NCBI RefSeq assembly: GCF_963583255.1
Contig: NC_084809.1
Coordinates: forward strand, 2,932,001 to 2,996,000
Source: Pyrus communis
Lineage: Eukaryota; Streptophyta; Magnoliopsida; Rosales; Rosaceae
Length of the DNA stretch: 64,000 nucleotides
Direction of reading: 5' to 3'
The translations under genes and the position numbers were made by a program. A model generated the notes under the pieces. That model saw nothing but the letters and a program-made list of their open reading frames with translations, did no database searches and was not told the origin of the DNA. How positions within the stretch are numbered: position 1 is the first letter of the stretch; each line of letters starts with the position of its first letter. Of the stretch, positions 23,932 through 35,549 are shown piece after piece.

Positions 23932-25017
23932 GGTACCGTTTGGTATGCAGACATGACAAAAAGGAACAGATGTTCCGTGTTATGTTTGGTAAGCACAAGA
24001 CAGAATGGGATGGTTGTTCCGTTTTGCATTTGGTAAGTGCATGACGGAACAGAACCAAAATATTAAATGACTAACTTACCCATGTTTCGTCTGCAGTTTG
24101 GTACTACATTTATACATGGGACGGGACGGGACAATTTCATCGTTGGTTGAAATTCGTCTTTTGACCAAGATGTATGAATTCGAAAATTTGGATCTTATCT
24201 CCAAAATGCTTTAAAGGTATACTCAAATACTCAAATTCTCTGTTACATAGGTTTCTGCAGGTTTTTCTATGCTTCAAGTGCTTGTATTTATCCTGAATAT
24301 AAGCAGCCTGGAAGCCAATGTAAGCCTGAAGGAGTCTAATGTTTGGCCTGCGGAGAAGAGCATATTTAAATACCTGTCCCATCTTTGGCCCATTGCTGGT
24401 GTAATTGAAGTATAATGATGCTCTAAGAGGGCTGGAAGAACACTTTCAATGTAATCAAATTGGCCTTTTCGTTTGCTACAATCTACATGGACAGGTTCTT
24501 TCGATGCAATCTCTGATAGCAGCTCTTTAACAACTTTGATGAATCCATTCAACTGTTGAATGAAGTAATCGACATCAAAAGCATCTGCAAAACCATTGAG
24601 GTGAAACCAAATCCACACTTCAAACTAGTCCCGAATCACATCGTAATTCTCATTTCTCAGATTTTAACAGCAACCCAACTCAGACACCATCAAAAACACC
24701 AAACCCCAGGAAAAAAAAAACATGGAAGACCTTTGAATCTATTTCTTTCCCATATATATACTATGAAAACTCTTCAAGATCTAAACTTTACTGCTACTTC
24801 TTTACCAATAATAAGTAGTTGCAGAAGAGCTAACGAACACATACATGGGTGAATTGAGAAAGAGAGGGGTTTTATAGAAAGGGGAAGTGGGGGCCGAAAA
24901 AGTGCCTAAAATTCGTTCCACATAATAGCGCGTTTTAGACAATTTGAAGCATCAAACGTGGGACGAATGCGTTTCGTCTCACTGCATTCCGTCTCACCCC
25001 ATTTACCAAACGGTACC
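23932..25017. mobile_element. PIF/Harbinger-like TIR element carrying a gene fragment (Pack-type)
   Basis: Perfect 14 bp terminal inverted repeats GGTACCGTTTGGTA, flanked by TAA on both sides (23929-23931 and 25018-25020). A 3 bp TAA/TTA target duplication is characteristic of PIF/Harbinger. No transposase is present. The interior holds a minus-strand fragment resembling an O-fucosyltransferase exon. It is inserted in the decayed Copia. Confidence 0.85.
24380..24615 (-). pseudogene. Captured O-fucosyltransferase-family gene fragment
   Basis: The minus strand encodes about 75 residues with blocks I associate with plant GDP-fucose O-fucosyltransferase-like proteins: DAFDVDYFIQQLNGF, VVKELLSEIAS, VDCSKRKGQFDYIESVLP and SITPAM. 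After DRY, around 24385, the similarity is lost, and there is no start codon context, other exons or catalytic C-terminal half. It lies wholly inside the TIR element, so it is best read as host DNA picked up by a transposon. The exact family member is uncertain. Confidence 0.7.
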
Positions 25018-27115
25018 TAACAGAAAGTCGTGACACATCAGTCCAAACAACACCAATTCAAATTCAAAATTGTGACACATCATTCCATGGTACAACAATT
25101 CAAAGTCCAACAATTCAAGCCCATTAGTAGGCCACGACACAACAATTCAAAGCCCAATGGTAGGCCACGACATAATAGCTCCAAGCCCAGTATTGGGCCA
25201 TCGTATAGCATTCCAAAACCCAGTGGATCTTGGCTGAGAAACCCCTGACTGAGAGACAGTTCATGGAGCAAGGAACAATGGGCCTGCATCATTTATTGAT
25301 TCAATAGAAAGTAATTGGTCGGCAAGTGTTACTGAGATTGTGCAAACAGAAAATAACCCTCATTCTCCTCCAATAGTACACATTTATATCTCCACGGATA
25401 TCCAAGATGTACGTTCTCATACTCTAAATATTATTGAAAATTCCTATATTTTACCTTCTAGGCAAAATCATGGGAAACCATCTAACAGGTTTTCTCCGGA
25501 AGAAAAAGTGAGATATGCAATTGCACATAATGTGTTCACTCATCGACTATCACCCAAGTACCAAGCCATGGTGAATCAAATGGTTGGGATTAAAATTCCA
25601 TCGAAAGTGGAAGAGGCTTTGCAAGATTCCTGTTGGGTAGAAGCCATGAAAGTAGAAATGGAAGCCTTATGAAGGAACAAAACGTGGAATGTAATGTCAC
25701 TACCACAAGGGAAGAGAATGGTGGGATGCAAATGGGTGTTCACCATAAAGCACATAGCGAATGGATCTATTGATAGATACAAGGCAAAATTGGTAGCTAA
25801 AGCATACACACATATATTTGGAGTTGACTACCAAGATACGTTTGCTCCAGTTGTAAAAATGAATACTATTTGAGTCCTTTTGTCTTTAGCTGCTAACCTG
25901 GATTGGCCTTTGAAATAGTTCGATGTGAAGAATGCTTTCTTACATAAAGATCTAGAAGATGAAGTATAAATGGATCTTTCACTAAGATATGAAACACCGA
26001 ATGAAGCAAGAAAAGTATGTAGACTCCAAAAGGCTCTCTACGAACTCAAACAGTCACCCAGGGCATGGTTTGGAAGGTTCACTGAAGCAATGAAAAAGTA
26101 TGGCTATAGACAAGGAAATACGGTCCACACCCTGTTTATCAAACGCATGGAAGGTAAAGTTACTTTGTTGATAATCTATGTGGATGAAATGGTAAATGTT
26201 GCAGGGGTATTTTTCATCATAATTTGAGATGAACGATCTATGAGGCTTGAAATACTTCTCAGGCATTGAAGTTGCTCGTTCTTGTGACGGTATTTACTTG
26301 TCTCAGCGGAAGTATATTCTTAATCTTCTCTCTGAAATTGGAATATTGGCCTGTAAACTAGCTGAAACTCCTATTGTGCAGAATCATCACCTGGTGATAT
26401 GTCATAATCAAGTGCCTACCAATAAAGAAAGATATCAGAGATTGGTAGGATGGTTGATTTACCTATTGCTTACACGTCCAAATATTGTGTATACAGTCAG
26501 AGTTGTAAGTCAGTTTATGCACGCACCCAGTGAGGATCACATGGTAGCAATGATGCGTATACTAAGTTATCTAAAATGTGCACCGGGTAAAGGATTGATC
26601 TTCAAGAAGCATGGACATATGGAGGTGAAGAGGTATATTGATGTTGACTGGGCAGGAAACATTACTGATCGTCGTTCCATACCATGCTACTTTACATTCG
26701 TAGCAGGAAATCTGGTAACCTGGAGAAGCAAGAAGCAAAATGTAGCAACTAGATCCATTGCAGAGGCAGAGTACAAGAGGATGACACATAGAATTTGTGA
26801 ATTGTTATGGCTCATGATTCTTCTCACTGAGATTGAGTTCAAGCCTCAGGGAGCTATGTTATTATACTGTGACAACCAAGCTGTGAGAGAAATAGCCAAT
26901 AATCTTGTTCAGTATGGTCGTACAAAGCATGTGGAGGTAGATAGACATTTCATCAAAGAGAAGTTAGATGTCAAATTGATTGATATTCCACACGTGAGGT
27001 CTAAACAACAATTAGCAGATGTGTTAACTCATGCGGTTTCAACAAAGGTGTTTCACGACTCACTTGACAAATTGGGCTTAATTACGAGATATGTATGCAC
27101 CAACTTGAGAGGGAG

Positions 27116-27379
27116 TGTTGGCGTGAGTCAACCATATAATTTAAGAATGTAATCCACTATTTGATTCCTTGCATAATTAGGATTCTTATTTCCTATTATA
27201 TGGGATATTGTACAACTATATATTTACCTCCTAGAGAAAAGAATAATATACACAATTCAAACCCTAAAACACAGATCATTAGTAGTTGCTTAACGGTACT
27301 TGAATAAAGATTCATCATCGACTACTAGATTCCAGTAAGTTTCAATTCAAACCCTAGACACTTTTATCTTTATCTTGCA
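27116..27379 (+). repeat. 3' LTR of the degenerate Copia
   Basis: 264 bp, TGTTGGCGTGAG...TATCTTGCA, preceded by the purine tract GAGAGGGAG. Matches the 5' LTR over its first 150 bp with scattered differences. Confidence 0.85.
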
Positions 27380-28186
27380 TTAGCTAGATTAATCTAATTA
27401 TTGGGAAGGAAAGGTATGTTTACAGGGATTGCGATTGAATTGAAGTTTGAAGTATTTTCGAACTGGTCTTACGACTGGTAGAACAAGTTCATCGCAATGG
27501 ACGCAACAGAGACTTGGTTTTGAGGGTCATACATGCTCGTGTAACCTGGATTTAATGCAAGTTTTCTTCTTGTGCGTGGATCAGTTGATTCATGTCTCTC
27601 TCTCTTTTAGCATTTGGAAGTGACGATTGAATCATTAAGCTAATGCTAAGGTGTTTACCGATTGCATTTGTTCATCATCCCTCGAGTATTCAATCATGTG
27701 ATCGAAATTTATTGTGAACGATGAGTTAGAATTGGGTTGACCTTCCACCGGTCTCAATTGTAGGAACGCTCAAAAGGACACACTTAAACAGTTGGATCCA
27801 GCTCCATGCTTGGAGGATCACGAAGTAAAATACAGTCAATTTCCACAAACTTCGGCAATCAAGGCATGTGAATACTCCAATAAATAAAGTATTCAAATTC
27901 ATCCATTAAAATAACACTTAAAAATTTCCTCATTCAAAACACAATTGTCCAATTTCTACTCACCATCAAGGTGAAACTAAAACAACACCAACAAATCACA
28001 AACCCCAAAAACCAAAAGAAAATTAGATACAAGTAAAGCGAAAGGCAATCTCAATTTGCTTCACAAATCAATGGCTTAACTTACTTAGCTAGAAGAATAG
28101 TCTAATTTTGATTTGGATAATCCTCACTGTTTAGCGAATTTCGATAATCCCATCAATGCTAGCTCAAGTTTAAATATCATATGCGT
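27380..28186. other. Intergenic, block A
   Basis: Non-coding 3' flank of the first lamin-like gene. It matches 36031-36849 of block B with small indels. Confidence 0.7.
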
Positions 28187-29584
28187 TCACAGCCGAACTA
28201 AAGCGTCCCACATTGCCCCGATGGCGAAGACTGCGGGCAAAACAAACTGGGAAGCGGGTGTAAGGTCACTGCTCTTGCTCTTCACTGGGGCAGCCTCAGG
28301 GGGTGGAGGCATGTTTTCAACTTTAACAGCGAGCTTCATGCCACCATAGCAGTACCCCTTGCTAGTAATGAAGTAGTAGTCCCTTGTCACATTCAGCGGA
28401 ACCACATCTCTTCCGGCTCCAGTGGTCCAGTTGTGTAGGGGATGTTCAGCATTGCACGAGACATAGTTTGTCTGGTTCACCTCTATAACATCCATTTGGT
28501 TCCTATCATAAACAAAAACTAGAGGAAAAAGAAAAACGGAATTACCAACTAGCTTAAAAGATATTGTTTTCTACTTATTTGATGTTTTCGTGTACTATAG
28601 GACGAATTTTTACTAAGGAATTAATTTCTGCACTCCTGTTCATTTTCGGATTTCCCTTTAGTTGACTAACCAAAAGATACATTAAAATATGAAAGTAAAT
28701 TGTTGTACAACAATCATATAATAAGACAGTGGCTTTCTTAACAGAAAAAAGCCAAAAAGCCAAGAGCAAAACAACTAGAAAAAGTTGCAGACCTGAATCA
28801 GCCAGGATGATAGATACAAAATGCTAAAACATAACAGAATGCCTGTATACTGTGGACTTTGAAGATAATTACCAAAATTTAAATGCTTCTTCTTCCTTTT
28901 CCTGCATATTTTTTTCAGTAGGCAAATCTGAGTTTTAACATTTCAATACTTCAATAATTAACTAAGATTTAGCATAAGCTTTACACAGCAAGAAACAAAA
29001 TTCAGAAAAAACTCCTTAATAAGTAATCTGATTATATTTAAACTGTTTATAACAAATTTAAACAATTAAAGTAACCACACATGCATTCTCATAACTTGAA
29101 TAACCAAAGTTGTAATCTTTTCTTCTTTTTTTCCTGCATTTTTTCAGCGGGGAAAACTGAATTTAACTTGATCTTTACACATCAAGAAACAAACTTTTAA
29201 AAATAAGTCCTTTTATCATGAAACAAAAATGGAAAAGCAGATTTTAAGCACAACCATTAAGCCATTTTCACATCTAAAACACTCAGAAGCATCATCAACC
29301 AAGCAATAGAAACTTTGAGCTGTTAATTAACTAACAGAGAACAAAAAACATTGACAGACAAAACAAAAACTTAATGGATCTGAGAGAAGGGAAGGAAAAA
29401 TGAGCTTACAGAGCCAGTCTCCATTGTAAAAGTGCTGATCCTGAGCCCAAATAGTATAGTTGACATTGCTGGTCCAACCCATTTTCCCTCCCACCATATA
29501 TCTCGTAGCTGATGCTTCTGGAAGTTCCATCACCACCACCAAGCACAAAAGCACCACCACCGCCGCAGCTCGCTCTTTCTCCAT
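28187..29584 (-). CDS. Lamin-like/early nodulin-like protein (phytocyanin family), block A copy 1
   Basis: Predicted GPI-anchored extracellular protein of the plastocyanin-like early-nodulin-like class (Arabidopsis At5g15350 type). Exons 29584-29410 and 28518-28187 join in phase 1, giving 168 residues. Residues 1-26 are a hydrophobic signal peptide ending EASA. The phytocyanin domain runs from TRYMVGG to about residue 130, with NYTIWAQD, FYNGDWL, IEVNQTNYVSC and GYCYGGMKL. The two Cys fit the conserved disulfide. The usual copper ligand set is not evident, as in other early-nodulin-like proteins, so copper binding is unlikely. A short PPPPEAAP linker and a hydrophobic C-terminus fit a GPI signal. 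Its end differs from block B copy 1 because of a one-base insertion near 28190. Confidence 0.9.
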
Positions 29585-30744
29585 TGCTCTCTCTCACTCT
29601 ATCAGTCTCTCACAAGCATAGCAGTCGTTCTGGAAAGCTCTGTCTAAAAAACTACTCTGCTTTAAGCTTTTTGGGCTTTTAGTTTTTGTTGGGGTAGTTT
29701 GTTTGTACGAGGTTTCAGTTTCCAGATCTATAAGTACCGTGGGCTACTTATCCAGATAATTCGGGTCCAATAAACAATATTATATTTCTCATTCAACTTT
29801 TATGTTAAAAAATGTTAAAGCCGTGCCTGCTCATAATGGAAAAGAGAACCGGATCCACCCCTGAGCATGGGGATCGGATTCTGCTGAGCAGTTCATATGG
29901 ATTTTTGAAATTTGATACAATAGTTGTAATTATTATAACTTTTAGAGGGATCTATTGTTTGTAACTGTTAAATCAAATTTCAAGGATCTAGATAAACTAC
30001 TCAGCTGGCTCTGATCCCCATGCTCAGGAGGGGATCCGGTTCGATGGTAAAGGATCCTTGCTAGATCCTTTTTCTTTGGATCCTAGGGATCCAACAATTG
30101 TGTTCATTCATCGTACATCATGCGGCCTAGTTTTTGTTAGGTATTATTTATGTTTGAATTTTAAATTTTAAATGATTTCTAACCTCACGATGTACGATGA
30201 ACGGACATGATTGTGAGATTCCTAGGAAAATGATCCAGCGAGGATCATTTTCCGTTCATAATTGCAAGAACCTAATTGTTATACATTAATTAAGATTGAG
30301 TGTTTAGTGATTAAAAATAATTAAATCAAGATCAAAGTTTTGGTTGATTACTGTGTTCAAACTAGGTTAATGGGACAATCTTCTCGTCTGAATGTGCAGT
30401 TGTGAGTAATCTTACGTTTAACGGCAGTTTGACTGCTTTTGAAGTTAATTAGGCAATCTTTAGGTTAAATCTTAAAGCAAAATGGTGAAATCCGGCTTAA
30501 AGTTACTTGTGAGTTATAGATTTCTTTAAAGAACCAAACAATGAGAAGTGAAATTAGATAAGGAATCAAGTGTGATTTTGAATCGCACAATCATGTTGTG
30601 TTATTAATTAATTTATTTTAAAATACGCGTGTTTGTAGTCCATGACATATCAATTACGTAGTACAACTCTATTGAAACACACAAATTACGACCGTCACGT
30701 GATCACATTGATCCAAAATACTAAAACATGACATAACTGAGGCA
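29585..30744. other. 5' flank and TIR insertion, block A
   Basis: Non-coding. Contains the 416 bp TIR element listed next. The remainder matches block B 38272-38985. Confidence 0.65.
29838..30253. mobile_element. 416 bp TIR element (Mutator-like MITE) absent from block B
   Basis: Ends GGAAAA...TTTTCC. Flanked by GCTCATAAT (29829-29837) and GTTCATAAT (30254-30262), a 9 bp duplication with one mismatch. Block B has a single TTCATAAT at the corresponding point (about 38515), giving the empty site. Internally a fold-back pairs ATCCACCCCTGAGCATGGGGATC (29855-29877) with its near-complement around 30015-30039. A 9 bp duplication suggests the Mutator superfamily; the call is tentative. Confidence 0.8.
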
Positions 30745-31356
30745 TGTTTTCAACTTCAACGGCAAGCTTCATGCCACCGTGGCAGAACCCATTGCTACTG
30801 ATGAAGTAGTAGTGCCTTGGCTCATTCAGTGGAACCAGATATCTTCCGGATCCGGTGGACCAGTTGTAAGGGAATTTTCAGCATTGCACGAGACATAGTT
30901 TGTCTGGTTCACCTCTAGAACATGCTTTTGGTTCCTATCATACACAAAAACTGGTGGAAAAAGAAAAACAGAATTAGCAGCTACTACTAGCATAAAATAT
31001 ATAGTTTTCTTGGTAGTAAATTAACATTTGGTACTTGTTTATTTGAAGTTTTTGTGTAGTGTTGGGCGAATTTTTACTAAGAAATTGATTTCTGCACATT
31101 CCTGTTCATTTTCGAGATTTCTGTTTTATCCACTACCTTTTAGAACTAACCAAAAAATACATTAAAATATGAAAGTAAAATGTTGTAAGACAAAGTAAAT
31201 TGTTGTACGTCAAACATATAAGAAGACATTGGCTTTTCTACACAGCAAAAACCAAAAGACACATGCATTCTCATAACTTGAATAACCAAATTTTTTTTTT
31301 CCTACATTTTTCAGCAGAAAAAATTGATTTTTAACTTGAACTTTACGCATTAAAAA

Positions 31357-31389
<33 letters not shown>

Positions 31390-31750
31390 GTACTTTTATT
31401 TCCTCAAACAAAAGGGGAAAAGCAGATTTTGAGCACAACCCATTAGGCCATTTTCACATCTCACACACTAGGAAGCATCATCAACCAAAATAATAAAAAA
31501 TTTGAGCTGTGAATTAACCAAGGGAGAAAAAAAAAAAAACATTGATAGAAAAAGCAAAAATTTAATGGATCAGAGATAAGAAAGAAAGATGAGCTTACAG
31601 AGCCAGTCTCCATAGTAAAAATGCTTATCCTGAGCCCAAAGAGTATAGTTGACGTTGCTAGTCCAACCCATGTTCCCTCCCACTGTATATCTCGCAGCTG
31701 ATGCTTCTGGAAGTTCCGTCACCACCACCACCATAGCTCTCTTTCTCCAT
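30745..31750 (-). pseudogene. Lamin-like protein, block A copy 2 (frameshifted)
   Basis: Paralogue of the gene at 28187-29584. The first exon starts at 31750 (ATGGAGAAAGAGAGC). It lacks 23 bp of the signal-peptide coding part compared with copy 1, so the ATG is out of frame with the phytocyanin part (ARYTVGGNMGW, FYYGDWL). In exon 2 (about 30960-30745) another one-base loss after TGCAATGCTGAA shifts the frame within the NYVSC block. The donor site after GACTGGCTCT is preserved. With two frameshifts it cannot encode the family protein. Confidence 0.85.
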
Positions 31751-33271
31751 TGCTCTCTCACTCTACAAGTCTCTCCCAAGCAGTTGCAGTTGCAGTTGCT
31801 CTGGACAGCTGTGTCTAAAAAGCACTTTGCTCTTGAGCTTTTTGAGCTACTTATCCAAAAAATTTGATTTACGGTACACTAAATAGTCCGTATTTAAATC
31901 ATCCCTTAAACAAAATAATATTTCTACTAATGTTTAATGAGTAATGAATGACTTTTTTTTTTCTTTTGCTAATGTTAAGCTAGATGCATAAAGTCTACAC
32001 ATTTACACTCGATACTCCGTATTTAAACCATCCCTACAAAAGAATATTTCTACTAGTGTCTAATGTGTAACGAAAGACATCCTTTTCTTCTACTAATTTT
32101 AAGCTAGATGCATAAAGTCTACACGATTACACTCGATGCTCCGTATTTAAATCATCTCTAAAATAAAAGAATATTTCTACTAGTGTCTAATGTGTAATGA
32201 ATGACATCTTTTTCTTCTACTAATGTTAAGTTAGATGAAAAATTTACACATTTACACTTGATGTCCCGTATTTATACCCCCTCCCAAAAACAGAAGAACA
32301 TTTCTACTAATGGCTAATGTGTAATAAATGACATCTTTTTCTTCTGCTAAGGTTTGGCTAGGTGCATAAAGTTTGAGGACCAAGCAATCAAGGTATGAAA
32401 AGCAAACCAAATCAAAAGGGTTAATGGTCGTTTGGCACGTTGTAAACCATGTGCCGTTACAGCTAAAAGCACAATTGCACAAGACCCAAATCCAGTACAC
32501 TTGTTTTTGCCGTGCACATAATTTAGCAACAAGGACATAATTTAAAGAGGGTAGTTTCCCTCAGTCCTCACTCTGTAATTGTTGCATGAGAATATTTTTG
32601 TGACAAGGACATAATTTACAAGTACTTATATTGTGAATTCTTTTAAGGGAAATATAAAACACTTGGAAACATGTTTCCTAAGAAAGCCTTTCTATAATTT
32701 AAAAGTACTTCTAAGTGTTTCACCACATATATTCGTAAGTGGTTTTGGTTGTTAAGAAATATTTTTAACCCTTTTAAAAACAGTTACAAACATAACCTCA
32801 CTAGCCCTCCTTGCTTATAATAATGTCTGAAAAAGTTTACACTTTTGAGAAGTGAGTTTTGAATATTTTCGAGCACCAATAATGGTCTTCAATTAGAACT
32901 TCAAAAACAAAAATGTCGGGGATGGGTGTCTAGAATAACCCTAACAGTTTTAGTTGGGTGGCACTAACATTCAAGACTTCAGTAAGCTAGAGTGGGTTGC
33001 TAAACTTACACACACATATATATAGATGGATAGACTGCAAAACGGCCTGTACTTATTTTAATCATACAACAATAACATGTCTTTCCTCTTAGCATCCACA
33101 TCAAATCGTAAAATTACAGGTAAAAGCATAAGCAGCTCCCCATGCTTCTGAAAAAAGCACAATTTCAAAAAGCACAAATTTCTGTACGTGGATAGAAATA
33201 GATATTAAATACTGGTTTAACTTTCTCTCAGTCCAACCTTCGTAACAAGTATTCCAATTGAACTTCCTTTG
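31751..33271. other. Intergenic, block A
   Basis: Contains the 125 bp tandem repeat and AT-rich sequence matching block B 39961-41298. No gene. Confidence 0.65.
31870..32365. repeat. Tandem repeat, period about 125 bp, four copies
   Basis: CCGTATTTA recurs at 31888, 32017, 32141 and 32266, each followed by AATATTTCTACTA and AATGAATGACAT-type text. Block B has about three copies (40080-40400). Confidence 0.85.
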
Positions 33272-33973
33272 TCATTGGCAATTTGGCATGATCCAATCCC
33301 CATATAAATCTGCAACCAAGGTTGGTTTTATCTTATAAACCAGGATGGGATTTTTCTTTTCCCCTTCGTACAAGGTCACTTCTTGCCCGTAAGTTTTCAC
33401 CTTCATTTCCACCCTCTTTATGATTGCCTCCTCAACCGTTGGATATGTCAACAAGGCCATCACCTTGTCCCTGTTCTGAAAAAAATGAAGAAAACAGACT
33501 AAGAGCACGGAACATCCAAAACTACTCGTGACAAAAGGATAGAGAAATACATTCAAGACCATGTACCTGTTCGATAATGGCAGCTTCATAGGCATTTGGA
33601 TTGGATCGAAATTTGCACTCTGCAACAAATTTACCATAATGGATTCTCTTAGACAGAGCCCGCGATCATAGGAATCCTGGTAAGCATTTAGAAATGCTAA
33701 TTAAAAAAGTACTCGCAGTTAATTACCGAATCTATTAAGAGAAAGAAATCACGTGCATAATATTGTTCTAGAAGAAAATGAACAAGAAATGGATTGTGCT
33801 AAGGGTAAGATTAGGTACAGTTTGAATACCTGCAAGCACATTGTGTCACAAACAGCAGTTGAACCGTAGTTACCATCATCTCCTTCTTTACCCAGTCTTG
33901 GAATAATATCTCTGAAGTACATTTCCCAAACTTTTCTGTTTATGTTAATAGAGTTGGCAATGGGATGCAGAAC
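33272..33973 (-). pseudogene. Truncated chorismate mutase 3' fragment (exons 4-6), block A
   Basis: Counterparts of the last three exons of the gene at 41299-44090: 33973-33830, 33659-33567 and 33475-33272. The acceptor before the middle exon reads GG where block B has AG. An 8 bp insertion (AATTTGGC) near 33280 shifts the frame so the product would end MPNCQ instead of the conserved MTKEVQVEYLLRRLD. Exons 1-3 and the promoter are absent because the duplication ends in intron 3. Not expected to be functional. Confidence 0.9.
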
Positions 33974-34660
33974 CTGTTTGCAAGTTGGACATATATATTC
34001 AGATTCCGAATGAAAGTGGTTGCCACTCGGAAAATGAGAACAACGATTGCCGTTGCCTTACAACAATGGCAGTACAAATAGGACAGATGCAGAAAGCGGA
34101 GAGATAAAAAGAAAGCTCTCCTATTGGAAGGGCTAGATCATTGTAGTGAATTTTCAGTTTGACAATGACCAACAAGACGTTTCTTTAACTGTTTCCCATC
34201 GGCGTTAGATTTTATATGTCTAGTTTTTCGGTAAAATCAAATTTTTTTAACATATTTTTTGCTGCATATGGATACACATAATTGACTACCATTTTAAATT
34301 GATCTATGAATGTTACAGATCAAGTTATCTATTAAATAGTTTCGGATGTAATTTTCTTTTGAGCTCGTAATACCATCAAAAGACTCCGTTTTCTTTGCTT
34401 TAGACCATGTTGAGCTGAACACATCGGCCAAAAAAGAAAACAAAGCCCTCATGTTCAACACAACTTTCTCGATCACAATCAGCCCCGTTCAAGTTATTTA
34501 TCAGACCTTTTCAAATGTTTCTCATAGTTTGTCCCTTGCAGCCTTGCAGGAGAGGGATAATGACAGTATGTTTTCAGAATTTTCTAAACTATTACATATA
34601 TTCTTCAAATCATGTAAAAACCGAAAACAGCCACATGGAGGATCTGGAAGGCCATTGCCG

Positions 34661-35509
34661 TTTGACCCGGTCCCGTTGACAGTTGACTTCCAATCAACGC
34701 TGATTGGTCTATGTTGACTTTTTGGGTTTCGGTCGGACCCCTTCTAGATTAATTTCGATGTCCTGAACCTGTTTACGCGTCTGTTTCCCGAAATTCAATT
34801 GTCATAATATAGTTTTATTAATTGGTCACTTTATGTGCTTAGGTGTGTTTGTTAGTGGCGTTCCCATCTACCCTTGCTTGCACGGCTCTTCGCCAACGGT
34901 GTGAGGTGAGTGGACCCCTTCTAAAATGCATGTTTAATTGTAGAAATGCATACATGAAAAGCATGATTTAATGATTACGTTTTACGAAACGTTTTATAAG
35001 ATATTATGTTATGTTGAAAAATTATTTTGGAATACCATATTTGATCGAACTAATGTCCTTTATAGTATATATGATGGATGACTATATACTATTTAGAACA
35101 TGCTTTTACACACTTCTTTATAGTATAGATGATGGATGACTTTATGCTATGAAGATGTTTTGAGATATATGTACCTATGTTTGGAAAGACTATGTTCAAT
35201 GTTTTGTGCGTATCTAGTGGTCACTGTTCCGCCTACGGGCGAGGGATATGGTTGTTGGCTTCGGGTCGAGAGACATGGAGATAACATTGGGCCGGGAAAA
35301 ATAATCTCTGGCTTCTGGTGCATAGACATAGAATCTGGCATTGGGCCGAGAGATATTGTTATTGGATACCACTATTTGGCACACTATATACGAGATTTGT
35401 TTTATAAAGGTTTTCTGGCATTCTAGGGTTTTCGGAAAACCTATTACATATTACGCTATTAGTTTTCTTAAAACTTTGGGGGTTAGTATGTTGATAAATG
35501 TTTCAAAAA

Positions 35510-35549
<40 letters not shown>

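Larger units (their letters stand above)
22480..27110 (+). pseudogene. Decayed Copia pol polyprotein
   Basis: Domains in Copia order are visible in pieces. They are a protease motif (WIIDSGATDQMTY, 22500), a GAG-pre-integrase/integrase stretch (LWHRRLGHAS, VIFVDDCTRMAWLY, LRSDNGGEY, TPQQNGVVERKNR, 22900-23400), reverse transcriptase (WVFTIKHIANGS, YELKQSPRAW, YVDEM where YVDDM is usual, 25700-26200) and RNase H (RSIAEAEYKRM, YCDNQAV, KHVEVDRHFIKEKL, 26750-26970). Stops and frameshifts occur around 25671, 25873, 25918 and 25968 and the frame is broken by the nested element. It cannot encode a full polyprotein. The gag region is too decayed to delimit. Confidence 0.9.
21819..27379 (+). mobile_element. 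Degenerate Ty1/Copia LTR retrotransposon
   Basis: Plus-strand element with LTRs at 21819 to about 21985 and 27116-27379, both starting TGTTGG and the second ending TTGCA. A purine-rich tract precedes the 3' LTR, and TGGCATCAGGGGC after the 5' LTR resembles a decayed Met-tRNA primer site. Block B at about 36031 reads straight through the insertion point. No clean 5 bp target duplication is visible (flanks CGAAC and TTAGC). A TIR element is nested at 23932-25017. Confidence 0.9.
21659..34660. repeat. Block A of a segmental duplication
   Basis: Sequence 21659-21818 plus 27380-34660 matches 35892-42732 in order and orientation. Shared marks include AATATGGGTTGGAATTCG at the left, two lamin-like genes, a 125 bp tandem repeat and the 3' exons of chorismate mutase. 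Homology ends at GCCATTGCCG (34660), in what is intron 3 of chorismate mutase in block B. Block A has two insertions that B lacks: the Copia at 21819-27379 and the TIR element at 29838-30253. Confidence 0.92.

Noticed and set aside
24137..24382. Minus-strand frame following the O-fucosyltransferase fragment
   Set aside because: Different frame, no family motif; treated as non-coding interior of the TIR element.
21814..27384. Target duplication for the decayed Copia
   Set aside because: Flanks CGAAC and TTAGC do not match; the insertion is supported instead by the empty site in block B.
31570..31779. Possible alternative start MGETCRV for the block A copy 2 lamin-like gene
   Set aside because: It would bypass the frameshift but has no signal peptide, no counterpart in the other three copies, and exon 2 is frameshifted anyway.
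34451..34717. Plus-strand frame MFNTTFSITISPVQ and its copy at 42487-42696
   Set aside because: Lies in intron 3 of chorismate mutase and its duplicated fragment; no domain, and conservation is explained by the block duplication.
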